Of a stretch of 30,335 nt of DNA, positions 15,451 through 23,822 are shown in pieces. The stretch lies in assembly GCA_004375885.1 (NCBI GenBank), contig SOJG01000016.1, positions 1-30,335 on the forward strand. The letters run 5' to 3'. How positions within the stretch are numbered: the stretch's first letter is position 1; each line of letters starts with the position of its first letter. Made by a program: the position numbers and the translations under genes. The notes under the pieces were generated by a model. That model did no database searches, was not told the origin of the DNA, and was given only the letters and a program-made list of their open reading frames with translations. The stretch comes from Dehalococcoidia bacterium. Lineage in GTDB: Bacteria; Chloroflexota; Dehalococcoidia; GIF9; AB-539-J10.

Positions 15451-15527
15451 TGGGGTGAACGGTGGGATTTGAACCCACGATCTCCAGGGCCACAACCTGG
15501 CGCCTTAACCGCTAGGCTACGCTCACC
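15451..15527 (-). tRNA. tRNA-His (anticodon GTG)
   Basis: Minus-strand cloverleaf: acceptor GTGAGCG/CGTTCAC (one G-T pair), D-stem GCC/GGC, anticodon stem CCAGG/CCTGG with loop TTGTGGC giving GTG, T-stem GTGGG/CCCAC with TTCAAAT. The extra G-1 typical of tRNA-His is encoded opposite C73, and CCA is encoded, unlike in the adjacent tRNA-Arg. Confidence 0.95.
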
Positions 15528-15539
15528 ACAACCCCGAAT

Positions 15540-15569
15540 ATTATACTGTACAACGCCCACTGCTTTCAA
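15540..15569 (-). promoter_or_regulatory. promoter of the tRNA-His/tRNA-Arg pair
   Basis: TTGAAA (15569-15564), an 18-base spacer and a perfect TATAAT (15545-15540) on the minus strand, about 13 bases before the tRNA-His 5' end. The -35 sits in the loop of an 8-bp inverted repeat (CGCCCACT 15554-15561, AGTGGGCG 15577-15584). Confidence 0.6.
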
Positions 15570-15789
15570 TCTTGGAAGTGGGCGATTAGCTGTTGCCGCA
15601 CCAGGCTCGGAGCCAACAAGAGCACTGCGCACACAAGCGCTGGTCTCCCTCAGGCCACTGATTCACCACATTTCACATGTCTGCTTGCGCCATCATGTCG
15701 GCATCGCACACAAAGGGCTGCCCCGCTTCGTTCTTGCCTTTTGGAGCTTTGCTGTCGGGCGAAGTCAAGCTATGCAATCCCAGCGAACA

Positions 15790-15798
15790 TGCTATAAT
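15790..15798 (+). promoter_or_regulatory. extended -10 promoter of the glycosyltransferase gene
   Basis: TGC followed by a perfect TATAAT (15793-15798). No good -35 is found at 16-18 bases, as is common for extended -10 promoters. The leader would be about 28 bases. The rest of the 15585-15789 stretch shows no supported gene. Confidence 0.5.
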
Positions 15799-15832
15799 TG
15801 CCTGGCCCTGAAGTGCTGGCCGAGTACAAGAT

Positions 15833-17089
15833 ATGAGAATCTGCCTGCTGACCTATAGGGGAAATCCTTACAGCGGTGGGCAAGGCATCTACATTTACTA
15901 TCTAGCGCGTGAGTTCCAGCGGATGGGACACGAAGTCGAGGTGATAGCCAGCCCACCTCTCCCCGAAGTAAGCCAAGGCGTAGTCCTGCACTGCCTCAGG
16001 AGCCTGAGCGTATATCATCCGGAAAGCTCTCTGAGGACCAGTCTGCCCAGAGTAAGAAACCCTGTTGACCTATATGAACTATGCGCCACCCGCCAGGGGA
16101 TGTTCGTGGAGCCTTTGACGTTTGGCTTCAGAGCTTATGCCAAGCTAAGAGAGCTTTGTAAACGGCGCCGCTTTGACATTATTCACGACAATCAGGGCCT
16201 CGGCTACGGGCTTCTTCTGATGAAAAGGCTCAACATACCGGTAGTAGCTACCATACATCATCCGCTTCCTATAGACAGACAGGCTGACCTCGAACAGGCG
16301 AATGGCCTGAGGGAGAGATGGAGGATTCGGAAATTCTATTCTTTCATCGCAATGCAAGCTTTTGTCTCGCGGCGGTTAGAGCGAGTAATCACAGTATCTC
16401 AGAGTGCCGCCAAGAAAACAGAGCTTTTTTTCGGGGTACCCGCCGAGAAGCTAAGAGTGATCTATAATGGCATAGATACCGAAATTTACAGCAGGAATGA
16501 GGAGGCAGGCCAGAACCGAGATGGCCTGATCATGGTGGGCAATACTGACGATAGGAAGAAAGGGGTCCTTTTTCTACTGAAAGCACTACAATTGCTAAGA
16601 GAGGATGGGATAAAGCTGACCATCGTGGACGATGCCGAGCGGCATTCTTTATACGCAGATGATGTGGGGCCGCTGCCTTCATACGGGTTGAAACTGGTAG
16701 AAAGGCTCAATTTAGACGGGACTGTGCGCTTTACTGGCCGGCTAACAGCTGAGGAACTGGCACAACACTACTCCGCCGCCCAGATAGCCATAGTGCCCTC
16801 CCTTTATGAGGGTTTCGGGCTACCTGCTGCTGAGGCCATGGCCTGTGGCACCCCCGTTATTGCCAGCACTGGCGGGGCGTTGCCTGAGGTAGTAGGCGAT
16901 GCGGGCATGCTAGTGCCGCCAGGAAGAGCTGATGCCCTGGCCGCCGCCATTAGGCAGTTGCTCAACGATAAACAAGCGCAATTGCGGATGAGCGAGGCAG
17001 GGAGGAAAAGAGTGGAAGAGAATTTCAGTTGGGAGCAAGCAGCCAGAAGAACGCTCGAAGTCTACCGAGAGGTACTGACAACAACATGA
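15833..17089 (+). CDS. glycosyltransferase, GT4 family (GT-B fold)
   Basis: A 418-residue retaining glycosyltransferase. The N-terminal Rossmann domain starts MRICLLTYRGNPYSGGQGIYIYYLAREF, with the glycine-rich acceptor-side loop typical of the family. The C-terminal domain holds the sugar-nucleotide site: VIYNGIDTEIYSR, then VPSLYEGFGLPAAEAMACGTPVIAS, which contains the E-x7-E signature, and DALAAAIRQLL near the end. Sugar donor and acceptor cannot be told from sequence. The start has no strong ribosome site (GAG 8 bases upstream). Its stop overlaps the methyltransferase start as ATGA, so the two probably act together, for example on a glycolipid or surface glycan (inference). Confidence 0.9.
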   Translation: MRICLLTYRGNPYSGGQGIYIYYLAREFQRMGHEVEVIASPPLPEVSQGVVLHCLRSLSVYHPESSLRTSLPRVRNPVDLYELCATRQGMFVEPLTFGFRAYAKLRELCKRRRFDIIHDNQGLGYGLLLMKRLNIPVVATIHHPLPIDRQADLEQANGLRERWRIRKFYSFIAMQAFVSRRLERVITVSQSAAKKTELFFGVPAEKLRVIYNGIDTEIYSRNEEAGQNRDGLIMVGNTDDRKKGVLFLLKALQLLREDGIKLTIVDDAERHSLYADDVGPLPSYGLKLVERLNLDGTVRFTGRLTAEELAQHYSAAQIAIVPSLYEGFGLPAAEAMACGTPVIASTGGALPEVVGDAGMLVPPGRADALAAAIRQLLNDKQAQLRMSEAGRKRVEENFSWEQAARRTLEVYREVLTTT

Positions 17090-17811
17090 TTACGGTAGAA
17101 CCCGACCTTCTGCGTATCGAGGATGGCGACATCATTCTGGACGCCGGCTGCGGCAATGGCAGGCATTCGTGGGAAGTCTATGACAAGAAGCACTCCTCCG
17201 TCATCGCGCTTGATATCGATACGGTGTCTATCAAGAAGAACAAGTATGTCTTACACTCATTAAAGGAGGAAAGAGGAATCAAGAGCAGCTACCATCTGCT
17301 CATCGCGGATGTGGCAAAGCTGCCATTCCAGGCCAACAGCTTTGACAAGATCATCTGCTCTGAGGTCCTGGAGCATATTTCGCAGGACAGGAGCGCCATT
17401 GAGGAGTTGATCAGGGTACTGAACAAAGACGGTGCCATTGGGATCAGTGTGCCTCATTATCTGGCTGAGTCTATCTGCTGGCAGCTATCTCGAGATTACT
17501 ATGGTTTTCCCGGCGGACATATCAGAAAATACAAAACCAGTGAACTTCTCGCGCTTGCGGATACGGCCGGCCTATCCGTTTATGCCATTCGCCACAAGCA
17601 TGCCTTTCACTCCTTGTACTGGATACTTCGCTGTATTTTCGGGGTCAAGAGAGAAAATGCCCTCATCCCCTCACTCTACAACAAGTTCCTGAAATGGGAT
17701 TTGCGTGCTAATCGTAAGCTCTTTCGTTCACTGGAAGGTTTGCTGAATCGCTTGTGCCCCAAGAGTGTGGCCATCTACGCTAGGATAAGGGAAGATGTCC
17801 AACCGGAGTAG
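17086..17811 (+). CDS. class I SAM-dependent methyltransferase
   Basis: A 241-residue Rossmann-fold methyltransferase. Motif I is ILDAGCGNGRHSWEVY at about residues 17-32, motif II is the acidic end of VIALDID, and motif IV/V is FDKIICSEVLEHI followed by a LIRVLNKDGAIGISVPHY strand; these fit the Methyltransf_11 type. The substrate is unknown. I take the ATG at 17086, which overlaps the glycosyltransferase stop by four bases (ATGA), instead of a start 57 bases further upstream that would add 19 residues inside the upstream gene. The coupling points to a joint role with the glycosyltransferase. Confidence 0.87.
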   Translation: MITVEPDLLRIEDGDIILDAGCGNGRHSWEVYDKKHSSVIALDIDTVSIKKNKYVLHSLKEERGIKSSYHLLIADVAKLPFQANSFDKIICSEVLEHISQDRSAIEELIRVLNKDGAIGISVPHYLAESICWQLSRDYYGFPGGHIRKYKTSELLALADTAGLSVYAIRHKHAFHSLYWILRCIFGVKRENALIPSLYNKFLKWDLRANRKLFRSLEGLLNRLCPKSVAIYARIREDVQPE

Positions 17812-17876
17812 CGCTGCTCTGTCCGACCACCCGATATGTCAGAGGCGAGCTAACTAGTCAGGGTCGAAGTGCCTTC

Positions 17877-17892
17877 GGGCCGTCGGCGGCCC
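17877..17892 (+). terminator. GC hairpin after the methyltransferase gene
   Basis: GGGCCG-TCGG-CGGCCC is a perfect 6-bp stem followed by ATCTTTCTTC, 65 bases after the methyltransferase stop. The T-rich tail is imperfect, so this is a plausible but unproven intrinsic terminator. Confidence 0.4.
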
Positions 17893-18041
17893 ATCTTTCT
17901 TCAGGTCTGTGAACGTAAGGACCGGTGGCTCCTGCGTCGCTCCTCTAGCGCGACTGTCCTTGACAAGTGCCTGCTACAGGTGCAAGCAGTTCCTTGCCAA
18001 GACATTAGGTAAGCAAAGAAGGAACTAGCGCAGAAAGGCCT

Positions 18042-18066
18042 GACACTGCTCAGCAGGCGCAGTGTC
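18042..18066 (-). terminator. 8-bp hairpin downstream of the DUF3096-like gene
   Basis: GACACTGC and GCAGTGTC enclose a 9-base loop; on the minus strand the stem is followed by AGGCCTTTCT. It lies about 70 bases after the stop of the 49-residue protein. The rest of the 17812-18133 gap shows no supported gene. Confidence 0.35.
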
Positions 18067-18133
18067 CAACTACTCAGGAAAGGCAGGGGCTCTGTGCTGC
18101 TACCGCTCGCCTGGAAGCCTCGGCAGCCCTAGG

Positions 18134-18283
18134 CTAGGTGAAATGGCGAATAATCGCTAGCACTCCAATCAATATGAAGTAGATGCCCACCAGATAGTTG
18201 AGGATTTTCGGGAAAATCATAATCACGATACCGAAGATAAGACTGATTATGCCTCCAAGCAGCAGTATATTGGCTCCTAGCAT
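18134..18283 (-). CDS. 49-residue DUF3096-like small membrane protein
   Basis: ATG at 18283 opens 49 codons on the minus strand: MLGANILLLGGIISLIFGIV, then IMIFPKILNYLVGIYFILIG and VLAIIRHFT. Two hydrophobic helices flank an FPKILNYLVGIY turn, the pattern of the DUF3096 family as I remember it. A perfect AGGAGGTG (18298-18291) sits 7 bases upstream, one of the best ribosome sites in the window and strong support for this frame. Family function is not known. It stands alone between the methyltransferase and apgM. Confidence 0.75.
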   Translation of the reverse strand: MLGANILLLGGIISLIFGIVIMIFPKILNYLVGIYFILIGVLAIIRHFT

Positions 18284-18392
18284 GAGTTATCACCTCCTGT
18301 GTGTGAGTTATATCAGTATGCCACGAAAACAAGTATCTCCGCAATAGGCATGGCCCCCACTGCTACCAAGCTGTCTTTGTCAAACTATGAAC

Positions 18393-18421
18393 TTGAACAT
18401 GGCTATGCTTCGCAGTAAAAT
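18393..18421 (+). promoter_or_regulatory. apgM promoter
   Basis: TTGAAC (18393-18398), a 17-base spacer and TAAAAT (18416-18421). It lies inside the longest possible frame, so the ATG at 18387 cannot be the start for this transcript. Confidence 0.45.
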
Positions 18422-18431
18422 GGCGAATACA

Positions 18432-19637
18432 ATGATTGGAATTGAGTACATGAAGACAATATCCCGCGAATCCCCATCCAGAATAGTGCTTCTGGTAATA
18501 GACGGCTTAGGCGGCCTACCGCATACTGAAACCGGTAAGACAGAACTGGAATCGGCCAGGAAGACCAACCTGAATCGCATAGCCAGGGAGTCGCTCTGCG
18601 GACTCATCGACCCTGTTGGGCCCGGAATCACACCGGGGAGCGCGCCGGGGCACATGGCGCTCTTCGGTTACGACCCTGTGCAATACAAGATCGGGCGGGG
18701 AGTCGTGGAGGCTCTGGGAATAGGTTGGGAACTAAAGTCGAACGAGGTCGCCGCGCGAGGCAATTTCTGCACTGTTGATGACAACGGAGTCATTATAGAC
18801 AGGAGGGCGGGACGGATTTCCACAGACAGGAATACCGAGTTATGCCAGGCACTGAGTGATATAGTCATAGATGGAGCTGATATCTCGGTGCTGCCCGTGA
18901 AAGAGCATAGATTTGTGCTCATCTTCCGGGGCGAAGCTTTGTCGCCTGACTTATCAGATTCTGATCCCCAGCAAGCGGGACTGGCTCCACGGCAGATAAA
19001 GGCGTCATCGCCGCTGTCGCGCAGAAGTGCGGACATTGCCAACGAATTCGTGTCACAAGCCAGCAGCCGATTGAGGCACGAACCTTCCGCCAACATGGTG
19101 CTTCTGCGCGGCTTCTCCCGCCGCCCCACCATCCCTTCCCTCCCCGAAATCTACAAGCTAAGGCCGGCGGCCATTGCCACGTATCCTATGTACCGGGGAC
19201 TGGCCAGGCTGGTGGGGATGCAGACGCTACCCAGCGGTGAAAGCATAACAGAGCAGCTGGATAATCTGCGGCACTACTATGCCGATTACGATTTCTTCTT
19301 CATCCACTTCAAGAGCACGGATGCCGCCGGCGAGGACGGCGATTTCCGGGCCAAGGTTCAAGCCATCGAAGAGCTTGATGATGCGCTCACCGGCTTGCTG
19401 GCCCTGGACCCGGAGGTCCTGATTATCACTGGAGACCATTCCACCCCCGCAACCCTGGCTGGGCACAGCTGGCATCCTGTCCCCTTCATGCTAAGGTCCA
19501 GGTGGTGTCGCGCCGACAATGTTGCCGAGTTCTCGGAACGTGCGTGCCTTACCGGTGGCATGGGACGTTTCCCGGCTGCGGAGATCATGCCTCTAGCCAT
19601 GGCTAACGCTCTGAAACTGGACAAGTTTGGCGCCTAG
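18432..19637 (+). CDS. apgM: 2,3-bisphosphoglycerate-independent phosphoglycerate mutase, archaeal type
   Basis: Interconverts 3- and 2-phosphoglycerate in glycolysis and gluconeogenesis. It belongs to the alkaline-phosphatase fold: IVLLVIDGLGG with the first metal-binding Asp, GITPGSAPGHMALFGYDP with the likely serine nucleophile, HFKSTDAAGEDGDFRAKVQAIEELD, and ITGDHSTPATLAGHSWHPVPFML with metal-binding Asp and His. About 401 residues, normal for the family. Starts at 18387, 18432 and 18450 are in frame. I choose 18432 because the -10 box ends ten bases before it and 18387 lies upstream of the promoter; 18450 (MKTIS) is also possible, since homologues usually begin shortly before the VIDG strand. 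Confidence 0.9.
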   Translation: MIGIEYMKTISRESPSRIVLLVIDGLGGLPHTETGKTELESARKTNLNRIARESLCGLIDPVGPGITPGSAPGHMALFGYDPVQYKIGRGVVEALGIGWELKSNEVAARGNFCTVDDNGVIIDRRAGRISTDRNTELCQALSDIVIDGADISVLPVKEHRFVLIFRGEALSPDLSDSDPQQAGLAPRQIKASSPLSRRSADIANEFVSQASSRLRHEPSANMVLLRGFSRRPTIPSLPEIYKLRPAAIATYPMYRGLARLVGMQTLPSGESITEQLDNLRHYYADYDFFFIHFKSTDAAGEDGDFRAKVQAIEELDDALTGLLALDPEVLIITGDHSTPATLAGHSWHPVPFMLRSRWCRADNVAEFSERACLTGGMGRFPAAEIMPLAMANALKLDKFGA

Positions 19638-19870
19638 CTGGAAGAACACCCCGGAGAACCCGGCACGCGCCTCAAGACCCCAGACGAATACCACGCATGC
19701 CTGACCAGGAATTGTAGACAGTCAAAGATCCAGTCGGCAACTCGACACGCAAAGCCTCAAGGCGTTTATGCCTTTCGTTGCGTCTCTGTTCTTTGCATTC
19801 TGGGCCCTTACCTGCTCCCCTGTCATTTTGCACGTTCATTCCTGGTCTCTGCATAATAGATGAATCTGTC

Positions 19871-19910
19871 CAGGCCTGTCCTGAGCGGAGTCGGAGGGAT
19901 TCAGAATCCC
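19871..19910 (+). repeat. dispersed intergenic repeat of the ACPERSRR type
   Basis: CCTGTCCTGAGCGGAGTCGG (19875-19894) is a near copy of the CTGTCCTGAGCGAAGTCGAAGG repeat found scattered in many Chloroflexota and other environmental genomes; its translation contains ACPERSRR, as here. It is followed by a GGGATT-CAG-AATCCC hairpin (19896-19910). The rest of the convergent gap 19638-19942 shows no gene; a small AAGGC/GCCTT hairpin lies at 19759-19774. Confidence 0.55.
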
Positions 19911-19942
19911 GTGAGGCATTGTTGAGGATTCAGTGGCCCGGT

Positions 19943-22087
19943 TCAGCTTTGCCGCCCGGGCTGAGCTGTCTCTACCAGGCCCGCTTGCTCGAGTGCTTCC
20001 ATAAGGCGAGCGGCTCTGGGATAGCCAATGCGAAGACGGCGCTGTAAGAAAGAGGCGGAGATATGTTTGTGTTCTTGCGCCAGTTGCTTTGCCTCGTCCA
20101 GAAGTGGATCGGGTGGCCCAGCTATCTGGCCACTTAGGGGACGGTCGGCGACCTCATCAAAGCTGACAGAACTCACCTCGATTTGCCGCTGGTTTCCCCA
20201 GAAATACACCAATCTATCGATCTCAGCATCACAGACAAAAGCTCCCTGAAGGCGTCTAGGCTTGCTGGCTTCAGTAGGCATGTAGAGCATATCTCCCCTG
20301 CCGAGCAGTTTTTCGGCGCCTACCATGTCAAGTATGGTCCTGGAGTCTACTTGAGAGGTGACAGCGAAACTAACGCGGGTGGGAAAGTTAGCTTTTATGA
20401 GCCCGGTAACCACGTCTACTGAAGGGCGTTGCGTAGCTACCACAAGATGAATGCCAGTAGCCCGGGCTAACTGAGCTAAACGACAAAGCGTGTGTTCCAC
20501 CTCATAGGCGGCCACCAGCATCAAGTCAGCCAGCTCATCGATGATGAGCACCAGATACGGCAGCTGCTCGCCAGGTGGCCGGTCTTTGTTGTAACCATCA
20601 ATATTGCGTGCCCCTGCCTGAGCAAACTGACGATACCGGCTATCCATCTCCTGGGTAAGCCACCTTAGAGCCTTGACTGCCGTCTGAGCATCAACAACCA
20701 CAGGGGCAAGGAGATGCGGCAGACCATTGAAGGTGACTAACTCTACCCTCTTGGGGTCAATCATGATGAACCGAATATCGTCGGGGCTGTTGTGCAGAAG
20801 CAAGCAACAGATGGTCGAGTTAAGACAAACAGTCTTGCCACTGCCGGTAGCTCCAGCGATAAGCAAATGTGGCATTCTGGTCAGGTCCGCTGCCGTCGCC
20901 TCACCGCCGCCGCCTTTGCCCAAAGCGACAGCCAGCTTAGAGCGCCCCTTGATCTTCTGAAAGGCAGCAGTCTCTATCACACCCCGCAGGGAAACTGAGC
21001 CGAACACAGTATTAGGAACCTCGATGCCCACCACAGACGCCCCAGGCACCGGAGCTTCAATCCTGATGCTAGGTGCAGCCAGCGCCAATGATAGATCATT
21101 GGACAAGGAGGTAATGCGGTCGACCCTTACCCTGGTTCTGGACACCTCCTCCACTCTCGTTTCATAGCTGCCATCCTTCCCTTTCTCTCTCACTTCTCTA
21201 TATTTCTTGTCCCATCCAGGCTCAACACCAAACTGCGTTACCGTCGGACCTATGTTCGCCTGCACAACCTTGGCTTCTACACCGTAGCTAGCGAGAGCTT
21301 CCTCAATCAACCGGGCTCGCCGGTCAATATCATCCCTGTCCAGTTGCGCCTCGACCGGTTTATCCAGGATGTCAATCGGCGGAAGATGCCACCCTCCTGG
21401 GGTGAGAATAGGTTCGTGTTGAGACTGCCACACAGGAGGAGACGGCAGAGCAGGCTTTGCTTCCGCCTCGCCAATTGCCTGCGGCTCAGGGAACGTAGCT
21501 TCGAGGGGGACAGCGCTAGCAGGGGCTCGTCGGGGAAAGGTGGCTCCCTGACCGCGCCCGAAGGCCGTGGTCAAGAAACGCCAGCCATTCTTAGAGGCAC
21601 TCCAGAGCTTTCTAATAGTGCTCCAGGCTCCTCGAGGGTTGACAAGAGCGATGCCCAGAAGGGCAAGGCCTGCGACTCTAAGCCCTCCCATGGCGTCAGG
21701 GGCACCTATTATGCGTTGTCCGAATGTGCCTCCCAGGTTCGCTTGGGTCAAAACGCCTTCCCCGGGCCAGAAAGAAAGGATTCCCCATACAGCAAAAGCC
21801 AGACTAAGGCCCCCCAGAACCCAATTCCACCTATGTTTCAAGGCGGGCAATCGCCGCCGCCATGCCATCCAGATCAGCGAGCCCAAAGCAACGGCCATTA
21901 TGATTAGTCCATAACCAAACAATCTGAGCATGTCTTCCCATAACACATACAGCAGGATTACTACTACCGCAATGAGGATGAGCCGTCGTACTATCGGTGA
22001 AGCAATGAAGCTGAAGAATCGCTTCCATGCTGGCCGCCTTTCTTCTGCCTTCCGCCTCGACTTGGACCCGCTTCTTGCTCTAGACAC
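19943..22087 (-). CDS. ftsK: DNA translocase FtsK/SpoIIIE
   Basis: Septum-anchored ATPase that pumps chromosomal DNA during division and resolves dimers. The 714 residues comprise an N-terminal membrane part with about four helices (starting RLILIAVVVILLYVLW), a Pro/Ala-rich linker, the alpha-beta motor with Walker A GATGSGKT at about residue 412 and Walker B LVLIIDELADLM at about 510-525, and a C-terminal winged-helix gamma domain (LLDEAKQLAQEHKHISASFLQRRLRIGYPRAARLMEAL) that would read KOPS/SRS-like sites. Length is SpoIIIE-like, without the long E. coli linker. The start is GTG at 22087, with AGGAG overlapping the TAG stop of the RNase J gene 12 bases upstream, so translation is coupled. 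Confidence 0.95.
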   Translation of the reverse strand: MSRARSGSKSRRKAEERRPAWKRFFSFIASPIVRRLILIAVVVILLYVLWEDMLRLFGYGLIIMAVALGSLIWMAWRRRLPALKHRWNWVLGGLSLAFAVWGILSFWPGEGVLTQANLGGTFGQRIIGAPDAMGGLRVAGLALLGIALVNPRGAWSTIRKLWSASKNGWRFLTTAFGRGQGATFPRRAPASAVPLEATFPEPQAIGEAEAKPALPSPPVWQSQHEPILTPGGWHLPPIDILDKPVEAQLDRDDIDRRARLIEEALASYGVEAKVVQANIGPTVTQFGVEPGWDKKYREVREKGKDGSYETRVEEVSRTRVRVDRITSLSNDLSLALAAPSIRIEAPVPGASVVGIEVPNTVFGSVSLRGVIETAAFQKIKGRSKLAVALGKGGGGEATAADLTRMPHLLIAGATGSGKTVCLNSTICCLLLHNSPDDIRFIMIDPKRVELVTFNGLPHLLAPVVVDAQTAVKALRWLTQEMDSRYRQFAQAGARNIDGYNKDRPPGEQLPYLVLIIDELADLMLVAAYEVEHTLCRLAQLARATGIHLVVATQRPSVDVVTGLIKANFPTRVSFAVTSQVDSRTILDMVGAEKLLGRGDMLYMPTEASKPRRLQGAFVCDAEIDRLVYFWGNQRQIEVSSVSFDEVADRPLSGQIAGPPDPLLDEAKQLAQEHKHISASFLQRRLRIGYPRAARLMEALEQAGLVETAQPGRQS

Positions 22088-22099
22088 GAAATCATGCTC

Positions 22100-23818
22100 C
22101 TAGCTCGTCCGCTTTCTCTCGCTTTTCCCAACCTCCATAACCACCGGAATGATGATAGGACGACGATGAATGCGTTCGTATAGGAATCTGCCCAGTGACT
22201 CTCTCACTCTGGTATCAACGAAGCTTACATCAGCCAGGCGCCCTCTATCATGGTCTAGAGCCGCCTGCACCGCATCTTGGCCTTTCTCAATCAGCGCCTG
22301 TTCGTCTGCAGCATCCACAAAGCCCCGCGTTATGATTCGTGGCTTCCTGGCCAGTTTGCGACTTTCAGCATCAACGGCAATGGTCACGACCACGATGCCG
22401 TCTCGCGAAAGCGATCTGCGGTCCTGAAGCAAAACGCTATCCAACTCGCCCGTTAGCAAGCCACTTACATAGACAACTCCCGCCTGATTCTTGGCGACCA
22501 CCTTGCCTGAATCTTGCCCGAGCTCAAGCACATCCCCGTTGTCCAGCACAAAGGTGTTATCTTCGGGTATACCCATACTTTGGGCTAAGTTGGCGTGCAA
22601 GATCAAATGGCGATACTCACCATGAACGGGAACAAAGAATTTGGGCTTCACCAAACTAAGCAGGAGTTTCAACTCCTCTTGACTCGCGTGTCCGTGGACA
22701 TGGACCTGGGCCAGCTTGCTATAAATCACATTAGCACCTTGACGGAAGAGGCTGTCTGTGGTTTTGCTGACCAGCGTCTCGTTGCCGGGAATAGGAGTTG
22801 CCGAAATCACGACGGTATCCCCGGGCACTATCTGGAGCTGACTCTTGGGGTCGCGATTAGCCATGCGCACCAAGGCAGAGGTAGGCTCACCTTGACTTCC
22901 CGTGCTCAACACTATGACTCGATTGTGGGGCAAAGACTTAAGCTCGTCCAACCGACAAATAGTGCCGGGCGGAGCAGTAAGATAACCCGTTTTCAGTGCC
23001 ATGTTCACTATCTCCTTCATGCTTCGCCCGATGATAAATACACGGCGCTCACGTTTAACGGCAACATCAAGCACTTGCTGCAGGCGAGATACAAGAGAGG
23101 CAAATGTAGTTACGATTACCCTCCCCTTTGCCTGGCTTACAATCCGGTCCAGGGTATCGCTAACCACCCCCTCGGAAGGGGTGTATCCAGGAAGCTCAAC
23201 ATAGGTGGAGTCAGAGAGCAGAAGCAAAACACCCTTCGCCCCTAGCGAAGCTAGTTGGCTAAAGTTGGTAGCCTCGCTGATGACCGGGGTATGGTCAATC
23301 TTAAAATCACCACTGTGAACTACGATGCCCCGGGGAGTGTGAATTATCAGCCCTACGCAATCAGGAATGCTATGGCAAACAGAGAAGAACTCTATGGTGA
23401 AACTACCTAGAGTAATCCTGCTCCCCGGGCCAACCAGGTTCAATTTTGCGTCAGTTTTCACCCCTCGTTGCTTAAGTCCCACGAGAATCAGCTCTCGAGT
23501 GAATCTGGTAGCATAAATAGGAGGGGCGAGCCGAGGTAAAATGTAAGGCAGCGCCCCAATGTGGTCTTCGTGCCCGTGAGTAATCACTATCCCTCTCACA
23601 TTCTGCTGCCTCTCCAGAAGATAGCTAATATCCGGGACAAGTAAGTCAACGCCCGGCGTCTCCTCGCTGGGGAACATAAGCCCGGCATCGATGACAATGA
23701 TGTCATTGCCATATTCCAATGCCATCATATTCTTACCGATCTCGCCTAATCCGCCTAGAGGTATGACTCTCAATCTGTGTGCTGGCATGGCTCTTCCCCT
23801 TCGTTTCATTCGGGACAT
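22100..23818 (-). CDS. rnj: ribonuclease J
   Basis: Metallo-beta-lactamase/beta-CASP RNase with endonuclease and 5'-3' exonuclease activity in mRNA decay and rRNA maturation. The 572 residues show VIPLGGLGEIGKNM, VIDAGLMFP, the zinc motif THGHEDHIG, CHSIPD, HSGDFKID, the beta-CASP signature STGSQGEP and the VPVHGEYRHL motif that supplies a later His ligand. The C-terminal RNase J domain (about 450-572) is present. The ATG at 23818 lies 4 bases after the udg stop; a second in-frame ATG at 23788 has a better ribosome site (GAAGGGGAAG), so the true N-terminus may be 10 residues shorter. Middle gene of udg-rnj-ftsK. Confidence 0.95.
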   Translation of the reverse strand: MSRMKRRGRAMPAHRLRVIPLGGLGEIGKNMMALEYGNDIIVIDAGLMFPSEETPGVDLLVPDISYLLERQQNVRGIVITHGHEDHIGALPYILPRLAPPIYATRFTRELILVGLKQRGVKTDAKLNLVGPGSRITLGSFTIEFFSVCHSIPDCVGLIIHTPRGIVVHSGDFKIDHTPVISEATNFSQLASLGAKGVLLLLSDSTYVELPGYTPSEGVVSDTLDRIVSQAKGRVIVTTFASLVSRLQQVLDVAVKRERRVFIIGRSMKEIVNMALKTGYLTAPPGTICRLDELKSLPHNRVIVLSTGSQGEPTSALVRMANRDPKSQLQIVPGDTVVISATPIPGNETLVSKTTDSLFRQGANVIYSKLAQVHVHGHASQEELKLLLSLVKPKFFVPVHGEYRHLILHANLAQSMGIPEDNTFVLDNGDVLELGQDSGKVVAKNQAGVVYVSGLLTGELDSVLLQDRRSLSRDGIVVVTIAVDAESRKLARKPRIITRGFVDAADEQALIEKGQDAVQAALDHDRGRLADVSFVDTRVRESLGRFLYERIHRRPIIIPVVMEVGKSERKRTS

Positions 23819-23822
23819 GGTT

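Noticed and set aside
15247..15858. 203-codon plus-strand ORF
   Set aside because: It runs antisense through both tRNA genes and overlaps the glycosyltransferase start; the protein is a translation of tRNA complements.
18129..18344. 71-codon minus-strand ORF overlapping the DUF3096-like gene
   Set aside because: A different frame of the same bases; the 49-codon frame has the AGGAGGTG site and the membrane-protein pattern.
21344..21907. 187-codon plus-strand ORF
   Set aside because: Antisense to the linker and membrane part of ftsK; composition is Arg/Pro/Ser-rich and unlike a folded protein.
22595..23245. 216-codon plus-strand ORF
   Set aside because: Antisense to RNase J; no ribosome site and no motif.
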